From the NCBI GenBank assembly GCA_019058445.1, contig JAHPZA010000009.1, forward strand, positions 124,001-188,000: DNA of 64,000 nt, written 5' to 3'. Of the stretch, positions 1 through 10,894 are shown one piece after another (positions within the stretch are counted from its first letter, which is position 1; each line of letters starts with the position of its first letter). Origin of the DNA: Promethearchaeota archaeon (GTDB lineage: Archaea; Asgardarchaeota; Lokiarchaeia; Sigyniarchaeales; SOKP01). Both the position numbers and the translations under genes were made by a program. The notes beneath the pieces are model-generated. The model saw only the letters and a program-made list of their open reading frames with translations. It was not told the DNA's origin and did not search any database.

Positions 1-1
1 T

Positions 2-211
2 ACGTATGAAACCACGTATGGTGTATTAAAAGAGGAACCTCAGATTGATCCCTATCTTAAATTAGAAATTGAAAATTTTCTCCAGTGGATAAACGATCCT
101 AATGGTTTATCATCTTATATCTCTTATTATTTAGGTCAGAATGATCATCAGAAAATTCATGCTTTGGCCATGATTTATAAAATGCTCCATAGAATATTTT
201 CAAATGAATAA
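2..211 (+). CDS. C-terminal end of an unidentified protein (cut by window edge)
   Basis: The frame starting at base 2 is open from the window edge to a TAA at 209-211 and gives 69 residues with an ordinary mixed composition (for example IDPYLKLEIENFLQWI near residue 15). No start is visible, so this is the tail of a gene beginning upstream of the window. I do not recognise the family. It is followed by about 220 bases without a gene. Confidence 0.55.
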   Translation, partial: TYETTYGVLKEEPQIDPYLKLEIENFLQWINDPNGLSSYISYYLGQNDHQKIHALAMIYKMLHRIFSNE

Positions 212-430
212 TTTGATTGAATGGCATTATTAAAACTAAAGAAATAAGTTCTGGTGGACAAATACAAATCGGATTATATGATACCATATATGGTACTGGA
301 AACATTTTTGCGTTTTAACTAAGTTGTATCAAAAAAAGAAAACAATACTAACTAATCTTTAAATATAAAATAGGATCTATATTTCTACTAAAGCATTTAG
401 AAATTTACATCTAAATTAAAATAATAAAGG

Positions 431-1165
431 ATTGATTATACTATTTCTGAGGTTCTTCCAATAATTCCTATTGATATTGTATTTACAATAATCTTTACAT
501 TAATATCTCTAATTTTAGGGATAATTATGATCCTAAAATATTTTAAATATAAAATTAAAGAACTAATTTTTGCCGGGATAACATGGTGTATTATTACAAG
601 CCCTTTTTGGGCAGATATTATCTCTTATTTGTGGTACCTAACATTTAACACACACCTAAGCGATTTGCTTTATTTTTTGCTCTGCATCGGATTTATCCCA
701 TTAGCACATATAACATGGATGATCTTTTTTACTTCTTTCTTTCTCCAAAAATATCAGAAAGGAATTATCTCAATATTTTTGATTGAAGCAATTATATTCG
801 AGATAGTGTTTATATATTTCCTTATAGTAGATCCTTCGAAAATTGCTACAAGAATACCATTAACTAGCGTTGTGTGGACACCATTCATTATAATTTATTT
901 GCTTCTTTCCATAGTGCTTTTTCTACTTACTGGCCTTGCTTTTACCCTAAAAAGCTTTAAGTCAGATAAAGAGGATACCCGATTAAAAGGTAAATTTCTT
1001 CTTATCGCATTTATTTCTTTCATAATAGGTGTCATCATTGAAATAATTCCTATTTTCTTTGAATTTAAATACGTACTTAGTAGATTAATTATTCTCACAG
1101 CTGCAATAGAATTTTATATCGGATTTATCTTACCGAGTCAGATAAAAAAAGTTTTATTAAAATAA
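431..1165 (+). CDS. Seven-helix integral membrane protein, copy 1 of 3
   Basis: An unrecognised multi-pass membrane protein with about seven hydrophobic segments. It is homologous to two other genes here (37101-37820 and 43444-44205). All share an N-terminal LKYF motif after the first helix and end in IEFY(I/L)GF(I/F)LP followed by a short basic tail. The first in-frame ATG is at 527, but the frame stays open upstream to a TAA at 425-427. Those upstream codons encode the missing first helix: SLILG...LKYFKYK here matches SYILG...LKYFKFK in copy 2. The real start is therefore probably the ATT at 431, because no ATG, GTG or TTG lies in frame between 428 and 527. Function is unknown; a sensor or receptor-like role is only a guess. 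Confidence 0.7.
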   Translation: MDYTISEVLPIIPIDIVFTIIFTLISLILGIIMILKYFKYKIKELIFAGITWCIITSPFWADIISYLWYLTFNTHLSDLLYFLLCIGFIPLAHITWMIFFTSFFLQKYQKGIISIFLIEAIIFEIVFIYFLIVDPSKIATRIPLTSVVWTPFIIIYLLLSIVLFLLTGLAFTLKSFKSDKEDTRLKGKFLLIAFISFIIGVIIEIIPIFFEFKYVLSRLIILTAAIEFYIGFILPSQIKKVLLK

Positions 1166-1190
1166 GAATTAGAATATAATGGTGATAGAA

Positions 1191-1673
1191 ATGTCCAATA
1201 ATAAAACCCTTGATTTAAGGAATTTGAAAATTGATCAACTGGGTTATGTGTATAAAGATATTGAAAAACAAGCTAAGATTATGGAAAATATGTCAGGAGT
1301 TTCCAAATTCGTTGTATTTGATCCCGTGGATGTGAAAGTTAATTATCGTGGAGTTAATAAAACTATTAAGATGAAAGCTGGATTTGGAACCTTATATGAT
1401 GATACTCAAATTGAACTTCTTCAACCTGTAGAAGGAGAATCTATCTATAATGAATTTCTCAATCAAGGGAGAGAAGGATTTCATCATATTTTATATATAG
1501 TTGAAGATTTACAAGCAGTTATTAATAAATATAAGGAGGCGGGCGTAGAAGTTATTCAATCTGGTAAAGTTATGACCTCTTCGTATGCATATATGGGCAC
1601 TGAGGAATTTCTAGGTATAATCGTTGAATTTGCTCAAGAAGGAAGAAGGAGCAGAAGGAAAAAAAAGGAATAA
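1191..1673 (+). CDS. VOC-superfamily (glyoxalase-fold) protein, copy 1
   Basis: A 160-residue protein with the vicinal-oxygen-chelate layout: an N-terminal LGYVYKDIEKQAKIME segment, a middle QIELLQP strand, a GFHHI segment with His, and a C-terminal G(I/L)(I/L)(V/L)EF strand. It resembles methylmalonyl-CoA epimerase and glyoxalase-like VOC proteins, but the substrate cannot be read from sequence. An ATG at 1179 is also possible. I prefer 1191 because GGTGAT at 1181-1186 fits a ribosome-binding site for it, and because the resulting N-terminus aligns residue for residue with the tandem paralogue at 1759. It lies 25 bases after the membrane protein and may be co-transcribed with it. Confidence 0.75.
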   Translation: MSNNKTLDLRNLKIDQLGYVYKDIEKQAKIMENMSGVSKFVVFDPVDVKVNYRGVNKTIKMKAGFGTLYDDTQIELLQPVEGESIYNEFLNQGREGFHHILYIVEDLQAVINKYKEAGVEVIQSGKVMTSSYAYMGTEEFLGIIVEFAQEGRRSRRKKKE

Positions 1674-1758
1674 TTATATTACAAAAATTTTTATAATGAT
1701 TAAGTAATTCCAAAAATGATTTAGTTTATTAGAAAAATCAATTAGTGGCGAAAAAATT

Positions 1759-2229
1759 ATGAAAAAACGATTGAATATTGATATTAGTAATTTAAAAATC
1801 GCACAGTATGGTTATGTTTTTAAGGATGTTGAGAAACAGGCCGAAATAATGGAATCTATATACGGGATTCCTAAATTTGCAGTGTTAATAGATGAAGATT
1901 ATCCCATAGAATATCGGGGAAAAGAATCAAAAATCTCAACTAAGATTGCCATAAGTCGATTTTTTAACACTCAAATTGAACTTATTGAATTAATTAAAGG
2001 AAATTGTATATATAAGGAGTTTTTAGAGGCAGGGAAGGAAGGTTTTCAGCATGTTAGCTTCTTTATCGAGAATTTAGACTCATATATTGATACATTTAAA
2101 AAAAGCGGTTTTGAAGTCATACACTACGGTCAAATAGGGAAACAAAGATTTGCTTACTTTGATACTGAAGAGACTTTTGGACTTCTTTTAGAATTTCAAG
2201 AGACTGTAAAAAGAAAAAGAAAGAAATAA
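1759..2229 (+). CDS. VOC-superfamily (glyoxalase-fold) protein, copy 2
   Basis: A 156-residue tandem paralogue of 1191-1673. It has the same NLKIxQxGYV(F/Y)KDVEKQAEIME opening, TQIELIEL strand, GFQHVSFF segment and FGLLLEF ending, followed by a basic tail (KRKRKK). The first metal-site His/Gln positions differ slightly between copies, so they may bind different ligands or one may lack metal. Family membership is clear, the reaction is not. The copies are separated by 85 bases of T-rich sequence. Confidence 0.75.
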   Translation: MKKRLNIDISNLKIAQYGYVFKDVEKQAEIMESIYGIPKFAVLIDEDYPIEYRGKESKISTKIAISRFFNTQIELIELIKGNCIYKEFLEAGKEGFQHVSFFIENLDSYIDTFKKSGFEVIHYGQIGKQRFAYFDTEETFGLLLEFQETVKRKRKK

Positions 2230-2301
2230 TCAATTGAATATTATCTTCGTTCATTTGAAGTTATTTTTTCTAAAATCCTTTCCTTCAAATCTTTTTCATT
2301 T

Positions 2302-3639
2302 TTAAGATGAGATACTTAAATTTTTGAAAGCGATATATGGAAATAGCGAATTTAAAGAAAATTCACGTTCCTTAGAGATAAATTGACTATTTTTTATCAT
2401 TTCTAATACATTTCCGCTTATATTTCCTCCTTTTATTGGATACTCAATTTGACCATTTTTAATGAAATAGCCATTTCTAATTTCTGTTCCAAAAGAACCT
2501 GAAAATCTATCAGGATTTAACCAAGAACATTTTTCAATTAGATAACCATCTTTTATGCTCGTAATTATTTCTTCTTTAGCGATATCACCTGGTAAAATCT
2601 CGAGATTAGAAATGGAATTTATCACTGAACCATCATCGATTCTAATACCATTACCTGTAGATTCTGTATTTCCCATAATTGCAAACTTTTGATCATAGAG
2701 GCGATTTTTAAAAATCCCATTCTTGATAACTTCAATTAGCTTATGCGGATTTCCTTCTCCATCCCATGAATTACACCTCAATCCCCCTTCAAGTAATCCA
2801 TCATCACGTAAGCTAAAAGTATCTGAAGCAACTTTAGCATCAACATTTAGAGCAGAAATTTTCTCATGATATGCTTTTCCTAATGCATGAAATCCAATAA
2901 CTGGATTAATCGCATTTTTTAGCACATTTGGTGGAAAAATTACGATTGCTTGTCTATTTGGTTTTGGGATTTTTGCTTTTAATGTATCTACAGCAATCCT
3001 TGCCCATTTATTTACACGCCTTTCAATATTTAATTCTTCTTTTTCTTTAATATATTCAATTTCCCATGCTTCAGATAATTTGCCATTACTCTGAGCCTTC
3101 AATGCCATTTCAATATAAAAAAAGGTTTTTGATGCTTCTAAATTCAAACCAGTACTATTTTTAAGAGTTTTATTTTGAATATGAATTCTAAATCGGCTAA
3201 ATGTTGGAGTAATTTCCTTGTGTTCACTAATTTCTTCTAAAATCTTCTCACTCATATCGCTTTTAAAACCAATAGGGTCTTTTACAATGCTTTGATCTGC
3301 GGTTTTAATTGGTTTTTGAGGTTTTTGTTCTGGAAAATTATATTTTGAGCCACTATTTTCTTTTGATAATAACTGACAGATCTCAATATTTTTTTCGATT
3401 TGTGGTAAACTCAGTGAATTTCCTTTTACGATTCCAATACCCGTTTCATCCCCTTTCTGAGTTAGAATTCTAACAACGTACTCTATGTCCTTAACTTCTC
3501 TTACAGTATCAATTTTATATTTCAAGAATTCCGTTTCATAGATATCTTGTTCAACAAAAAAAATCTCGTATTCTCGAATTTTTTTTGATTTCAAACTTTT
3601 TTCAATTACCTCAATAGCTTCTACACTCACTTTTTTCAC
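2302..3639 (-). CDS. tldE: TldE/PmbA-family protein (partner subunit of TldD)
   Basis: A 445-residue member of the TldD/PmbA family that lacks the HExxxH zinc motif, as expected for the non-catalytic TldE/PmbA subunit. Visible family features include the central SDTFSLRDDG(L) stretch and the C-terminal NPDRFSGSFG and G(G)NISGN segments. It starts with GTG, and its GTGA overlaps the TldD stop by four bases, which implies translational coupling and a heteromeric complex. In bacteria TldD/TldE trims peptides such as microcin B17 leaders and CcdA. No obvious small peptide substrate is encoded next to it. Confidence 0.88.
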   Translation of the reverse strand: MKKVSVEAIEVIEKSLKSKKIREYEIFFVEQDIYETEFLKYKIDTVREVKDIEYVVRILTQKGDETGIGIVKGNSLSLPQIEKNIEICQLLSKENSGSKYNFPEQKPQKPIKTADQSIVKDPIGFKSDMSEKILEEISEHKEITPTFSRFRIHIQNKTLKNSTGLNLEASKTFFYIEMALKAQSNGKLSEAWEIEYIKEKEELNIERRVNKWARIAVDTLKAKIPKPNRQAIVIFPPNVLKNAINPVIGFHALGKAYHEKISALNVDAKVASDTFSLRDDGLLEGGLRCNSWDGEGNPHKLIEVIKNGIFKNRLYDQKFAIMGNTESTGNGIRIDDGSVINSISNLEILPGDIAKEEIITSIKDGYLIEKCSWLNPDRFSGSFGTEIRNGYFIKNGQIEYPIKGGNISGNVLEMIKNSQFISKEREFSLNSLFPYIAFKNLSISS

Positions 3640-5018
3640 CCCGGGCTTATTAAGGCACTTTTAGTTCTTACATAACTTCCCCCTGATGTAACAGGAACAA
3701 AATCTTCTTCTCCTTTTCCGCAGGTACCCGGACGTAACATTAATTCATCGTCACTAACAGCATCGATATTCTGTAATAGCTGTAATACTGAACCGCTTAA
3801 AGTAATAGTCTTGAGTAGTTTTGTTTTTTCCCCGTTTTCTATTAAATACCCCTTCTTAGATGAAATCTGCATTCCGCCCCCTAATACATCTTCCATTCCG
3901 AAATATCCACGGATTAGCATTACTCCATGTTGTATTTCAGAAATCATTTCTTCGATCTTATAATCACCCGGTTCAAAATAAGTATTTGTCATTCTGACGA
4001 ATACTGGATGTGCAAAAGTTTCCCGACGTCCATTTCCCTTTGGCACAGAATTTAAGATCGAAGCTGTTCTCCGATTATGAATAAAATTCTTTAAGATTCC
4101 ATTTTTAACTAAGATATTTTTCCCTGCTTTGATGCCTTCATCATCAAAGAAATGCGATCCATACTGGCCTTCAATATTGGGAGCATCACATATCACACAG
4201 ATCTCAGAAGCTACTTTTTTGCCCAAACGTTCTTTTAAGTAACTTCTGTCCCGTAGCACTTGATCGGCTTCCAGACCATGACCAAAACTTTCATGTGCGA
4301 TTAAGCCACTCATATCTGGACCCAGTATAATTGGAAGTTTCCCAGATGGTGGACTGTCAGCAGTAAGCATATCTAATGAATTCTGGATTATTTGATCCAA
4401 ATTTTTATTGGAGACCTCATCAACAAGCTCATAACCTTGTTCGGCACCAATTGAAAAATAATCGAAATCAATCTTAGAACCTTCTTTAGCAACAGGTTGG
4501 ATAAATAATCTAATCCGTGGCAGCACTTGTCGTAATTGACAACCCTCATTATTTACAAATATGCGCGTTATTAAACCCTCGCCATAACCTATAATTGGAT
4601 TTATGATTCTTTTATCAAAATTTTTTATGTAATCAAAAAGCTCTCTGATTTTTTTGATTTTATCATTAATAGGAATTTTAGAGGGATCGACTTTTGTTTT
4701 GATCTCTTTATCTATTTTCCATCCATCATATTCTGTTATTGCATCTCCATTATTTTTTCTAGCTGGAAGTTTTTTGGGAATGTTTTTTAAGTCTATCTCA
4801 TCCTGGATTGCTACTTCATGCCAAGAATCTAATAGAGTCCTGGCTACGACTCCAGTTTTTTTGGAATTTACGGAAATAGATTCTTCAGAACGAGATTTTG
4901 TTATTCTTAAGATTGAAGTTGCATCATATAATATATCAAAATACTGATTGGATCGTTTAAAATTATTAGAAATTTCTTCAAATATTGATATAATTTCATC
5001 ATCAGATTTGTCTATCAT
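3636..5018 (-). CDS. tldD: TldD-family metalloprotease
   Basis: A 460-residue catalytic partner of the TldE-like gene. The zinc motif HESFGH lies at residues 242-247, and the downstream Cys ligand is in the GTCGKGEE segment near the C-terminus, which is the arrangement known for TldD. It is first in a two-gene operon, with its TGA overlapping the GTG of TldE. TldD/TldE forms a heterodimeric, chambered metalloprotease that degrades unfolded peptides. The physiological substrate in archaea is not established. Confidence in the family is high. Confidence 0.92.
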   Translation of the reverse strand: MIDKSDDEIISIFEEISNNFKRSNQYFDILYDATSILRITKSRSEESISVNSKKTGVVARTLLDSWHEVAIQDEIDLKNIPKKLPARKNNGDAITEYDGWKIDKEIKTKVDPSKIPINDKIKKIRELFDYIKNFDKRIINPIIGYGEGLITRIFVNNEGCQLRQVLPRIRLFIQPVAKEGSKIDFDYFSIGAEQGYELVDEVSNKNLDQIIQNSLDMLTADSPPSGKLPIILGPDMSGLIAHESFGHGLEADQVLRDRSYLKERLGKKVASEICVICDAPNIEGQYGSHFFDDEGIKAGKNILVKNGILKNFIHNRRTASILNSVPKGNGRRETFAHPVFVRMTNTYFEPGDYKIEEMISEIQHGVMLIRGYFGMEDVLGGGMQISSKKGYLIENGEKTKLLKTITLSGSVLQLLQNIDAVSDDELMLRPGTCGKGEEDFVPVTSGGSYVRTKSALISPG

Positions 5019-5099
5019 AATAACATCAAAGTTCGTGAACTTTTTTATTAAATATTTCTATAGTTAAGAATATTTTTGTAATTAAGGTTGCAGTTTTAT

Positions 5100-6545
5100 T
5101 TATTCAATATCCAGAATATCTTTAATCAATTGTTTTTTCTTTTCCAAGTTAGCTTGACGAGCTATCATAATTCTTTGTGCTTGTGGCGAACCTGCTCCAT
5201 GCATAGATTCAACCTTGTAACTAACAGCAGCTACCCCCATGCTTAAGTTTTCGATGAATCTTAATAATTTATATCTATTCTCAATTGAAATCCCTTCACA
5301 TGTAGCTAGATATTTTTTTAAAAGCGGCCCAACTTCTTCAGACTTAAGATCTGTTTCAGATGGGAGAGTACATATGATACCTCCGACAAGATCATCTGCT
5401 AGTCGTGCAATCTCGTAAGGAAAACGAGTAACATTTTGCTTGCATACGTTTGCCAATAACATGTCCATTTCATAATTTCCTGCATCTCTTTGAAATCCTT
5501 CAGAACTACATGCAATTCCACAACAATACAGAGATTCATTTAAATGAATCATTTCTACTAATTTGTCTTTAATATGGGAAGTATTATTGACACCATGATA
5601 TTCCGTAATGAGTGCGGTTGCCCCGATCAATACATCTCCTACACCTACTTTACAGCCACCATAACTTTGCCTGTGGAATCCCGCAAATCTATTAACTAAA
5701 TCACCTGCGAATTTAACCTCTCCCCTCATAAACACATCTTCATTAGGGATAAACACATCATCAAAAATAACGAATATTTCCTGACCACCATATTTATAAT
5801 TTCCAACCTCAAATTTGTTTTGCTCCATTTTGCGAGTGTCACTGGCTTGTCGTCCGTATATCATTATTATTCCCTTTGCATCAATATCAACTCCAAAGCT
5901 TACAGCGTATTCTTCTTCCCCAGGGCGTAATGATAGCGTCGGCATGATAATTGCGCGATGTGAATTTACCCAACCAGTCTGATGGACTTTGGCACCTCTA
6001 ACGACAATTCCATCATCAGACTCATCAACTATATGTAAAAATTGATCTGGGTCGGTTTGTGCACTTGGTCTTTTTCCGCGGTCTCCTTTAGTATCAGTCA
6101 TCGCCCCATCGACCATTAGATCTTGATTTTGAACTTCAATCCAATAATTTTTAAATCTCTCGTGATAATTTGTATTAAATTCCTTATCCATCTCATAGGT
6201 TACAGAATATAATGCATTAGCGGCATCAAATCCTACACATCTTTGGAAACAGCATGCGACTTTCTGTCCTACCAGTCTTTGCATTTGAACTTTTTTTATT
6301 AAATCTTCGACTGATTGATGGATATGGGTAAATCGATTAATAGTGTTGCCAGTCAAATGAGATTTCGCTAACATTAAGTGCTGATATTCGGGAATTTGCG
6401 CTAACTCATAAATTTTCTTGACAGTGTTAATTGAAGGTTTTATGATGGGATGTTTCCAGAATTCCTTAACTCTTTCACCAAACATATAGAGATTGATATC
6501 TTTTTTAATGCTTGCTTCATATTCTTCTGGAGTTTTTATTGTCAT
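5100..6545 (-). CDS. abfD: 4-hydroxybutyryl-CoA dehydratase / vinylacetyl-CoA isomerase
   Basis: A 481-residue protein very close to clostridial AbfD over its whole length. Shared stretches include DGAMTDxKGDRG, GRQ(A/S)xDTRKMEE-like, FAG(F/Y)HRQSYGGCKVG and ESMHGAGSPQAQRIM. The [4Fe-4S] ligands known for AbfD are present at C99, C103, H291 and C298. The enzyme uses FAD and a [4Fe-4S] cluster to dehydrate 4-hydroxybutyryl-CoA to crotonyl-CoA. It acts in 4-aminobutyrate/succinate fermentation and in archaeal 4-hydroxybutyrate carbon-fixation cycles. No CoA transferase or 4-hydroxybutyrate dehydrogenase is nearby, so the pathway cannot be decided here. It appears to be monocistronic. Confidence 0.92.
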   Translation of the reverse strand: MTIKTPEEYEASIKKDINLYMFGERVKEFWKHPIIKPSINTVKKIYELAQIPEYQHLMLAKSHLTGNTINRFTHIHQSVEDLIKKVQMQRLVGQKVACCFQRCVGFDAANALYSVTYEMDKEFNTNYHERFKNYWIEVQNQDLMVDGAMTDTKGDRGKRPSAQTDPDQFLHIVDESDDGIVVRGAKVHQTGWVNSHRAIIMPTLSLRPGEEEYAVSFGVDIDAKGIIMIYGRQASDTRKMEQNKFEVGNYKYGGQEIFVIFDDVFIPNEDVFMRGEVKFAGDLVNRFAGFHRQSYGGCKVGVGDVLIGATALITEYHGVNNTSHIKDKLVEMIHLNESLYCCGIACSSEGFQRDAGNYEMDMLLANVCKQNVTRFPYEIARLADDLVGGIICTLPSETDLKSEEVGPLLKKYLATCEGISIENRYKLLRFIENLSMGVAAVSYKVESMHGAGSPQAQRIMIARQANLEKKKQLIKDILDIE

Positions 6546-6676
6546 TTTCTTAAATCACTCTTTTTTTTTTAATCATAATTTAATTTCCTATATTAAGTTG
6601 GTTTTTATGGAAGGTAGTAACGAATTAGAGAATAGATGAAATTTAAAAGAAGCCAAGCTATTATTTGTTTTTTGGG

Positions 6677-7585
6677 CTAGATTGAGATTATTTTCTTTTC
6701 AGATCTTTGTTTTTCAGGGTTCTCTTCTAAAGCACTTATTCTTTTTTCTAACACAGTGCTGGTCTCGATTAGATTAGAAATTTTGTTATTGATTTCTTTA
6801 ATTTCATTTTGAAGACCCCCTAATTGATTTAGGAGCCACCCTAAAACATCTTGCTTTTTAACAGGTTTTAAAAACCAATTGAAAATATTTACTATAAATT
6901 TGCGGTTATCTAAACGATTTAAACCTATGTTTAAATCATTCGAAAAAATGTCTATATCCCCTAATGCGACCAGCTTTCCGCGTCCGTATTCAGTAGAAGC
7001 TGCCATGATTTGTTGTTGATGGTCTTCTTCTTTTGACCACTTATTTTCTAAATCGTTATAGACTTCTGTCCAAGATTCCTTTGAGAAAAATAATGGTTCT
7101 GCATTTTTATTAATTAATAGAGAACAACTTCCTCCAAGGATAATATCTCTTAATTGAGTAGTTGCTAAATGATCTTTGAAATCTTGAATTGTAAGTATAG
7201 TATCACAATTTTGATTAATTTTGTTTGATTTTTTAACGATATTTTTCTGGAAAGAGATACCAAAATATTTCCTTGAGATATCATTGAGGTTAGTTTTTTG
7301 TAGATAGTCTGCTCCATATTCACTAATTAATAGGAGATTGCCTCCCTCTCTTACAAAATCAACAATGCTTTTGATTTCTATACTTGAAAAATAATTATCA
7401 ATTGGATTTCCAATTATGAGGATGTCTATATTTTGTAATTGTTTTTCTGTAATATTTTTGTTTTCATTAATTTTTATTTTCAGATTTAGAGATTTCATTA
7501 ACTCAAAAAAGTCAGAAAACTCTTCTTCTTGAATATTTAGCATTTCATTATGACTAAGATCAAGTAGCACTGTTTTTTTAGGCAT
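6677..7585 (-). CDS. IFT52/GldG-like (GIFT-type) domain protein with C-terminal coiled coil
   Basis: A soluble 302-residue protein. The N-terminal part follows the glutamine-amidotransferase-like layout seen in DUF4350, GldG and IFT52 proteins: an opening LLDLSHNE strand, then LIIGNP, then a helix and FVREGGNLLLISEYG, and later AASTEYGRGKLVALGDIDIF. Residues about 250-290 form a heptad-rich coiled coil and the tail is basic. There are no membrane segments. The fold assignment rests on motif resemblance only. It could be any member of the ABC-auxiliary/GldG group, and a role in trafficking or membrane dynamics is inference. Confidence 0.55.
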   Translation of the reverse strand: MPKKTVLLDLSHNEMLNIQEEEFSDFFELMKSLNLKIKINENKNITEKQLQNIDILIIGNPIDNYFSSIEIKSIVDFVREGGNLLLISEYGADYLQKTNLNDISRKYFGISFQKNIVKKSNKINQNCDTILTIQDFKDHLATTQLRDIILGGSCSLLINKNAEPLFFSKESWTEVYNDLENKWSKEEDHQQQIMAASTEYGRGKLVALGDIDIFSNDLNIGLNRLDNRKFIVNIFNWFLKPVKKQDVLGWLLNQLGGLQNEIKEINNKISNLIETSTVLEKRISALEENPEKQRSEKKIISI

Positions 7586-7812
7586 TGTTCCCCAAAAATT
7601 AAATTTTGTTCATAAAAAAGGTCTAAAGCTCTAAAGTAAATTCACCTATAAAAATCATTCTATGTCATCATCTAATACTAAAAAATTTTATAAATTTTAA
7701 AGAATATTCAATGTTGGAACATTTTTTTGATATAAATATCAAATAATTATTGCCTATCAAAAAGTAATAGTAATTTTAAAACTAAAAAATATCTTAATTT
7801 GATGGATTGTAA

Positions 7813-10115
<2,303 letters not shown>

Positions 10116-10121
10116 ATTTTA

Positions 10122-10127
10122 CACCTT
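10122..10127 (-). promoter_or_regulatory. Shine-Dalgarno site of the PfkB gene
   Basis: On the minus strand AAGGTG lies six bases before the ATG at 10115-10113. It matches the anti-SD pairing core and supports that start. Confidence 0.6.
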
Positions 10128-10297
10128 AATTTGTCAAGAATTTATAAAAAAAAAAATTTTACTTACCAACCTAATATCTTAGTAAACATCAAGAGTGGTA
10201 CGATTATAAATAAAAGACGAATAAATTAAATAGTAATCTAAAGATTAAATTGTCATATCAAATCTCAATAAAATAATGTAATAATAGGTTGGAAAAG

Positions 10298-10693
10298 TTG
10301 ATAAATATCTTGGCTATTATTGTAATAGCAGTAATATATTGGATTTTGAGAGCATTATGGTATTCGAAAGTGCTCTTCTGAAATCTATGGATGGAATCAA
10401 TTGGAAAAACAGAAGATCAATTAGAGATGAAAGCTTCTAGTTTCATTGGAACTGCTATAATCTCGTTTATTATACCACTCTTCTTTGCTATATTATTAGA
10501 ACTTATTGGAACCATAAATCTGGTTAATGGAATTTTAGTAGCCTTAATAGTTTGGGTTGGATTTGATGTTAGTATTGGATTATACGACGTTTTATATTTG
10601 GAAAAGAACATTAAAACGTATTTAATAGATAGTCTATATCATTTAGCGGGATTTTTAATCGCAGGAATTATATTAGGTCTTTGGGTCTTATAA
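10298..10693 (+). pseudogene. DUF1761-family membrane protein interrupted by an in-frame TGA
   Basis: Reading from TTG at 10298 (or TTG at 10289) gives LAIIVIAVIYW...ALWYSKVLF, then TGA at 10379-10381, then NLWM(ESIGKTEDQL) continuing in the same frame to the stop at 10691-10693. The two halves together form a complete four-helix DUF1761 protein, whose consensus at this point is ALWYSPLLFG(K)xW. The TGA sits exactly where the conserved glycine (GGA) is expected, so one G-to-T change would explain it. An ATG at 10391 leaves only the last three helices. It is either a recent pseudogene, a sequencing error or a recoded stop. Function of the family is unknown. Confidence 0.75.
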
Positions 10694-10698
10694 TGAAT

Positions 10699-10721
10699 CT
10701 TTATTTTTTCTTTTTTTTTTA
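10699..10721 (+). terminator. T-rich archaeal-type terminator
   Basis: A dense run of T residues with only three or four other bases (10699-10721) starts about six bases after the DUF1761 stop. It resembles the oligo-T terminators used by archaeal RNA polymerase. No hairpin is visible. Confidence 0.4.
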
Positions 10722-10894
10722 ATAATTTCATAAGGTTTATAATTTCAAAGTATATTTCCCTTTTCAATTTTGAGGATCAATCAAGTTACTATGAAATATC
10801 TTTAATTTATAAAGAAATAACTAAAAAATATTCTCAGACTTTTTCTAAATATGTCCAATTTAATAAAAATTTAAGAATAAAAGATAGAAAAAAA

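Noticed and set aside
10379..10381. TGA as a selenocysteine codon in the DUF1761 gene
   Set aside because: The family has glycine, not cysteine, at this position, and I see no clear SECIS-like hairpin; kept only as a test in the findings.
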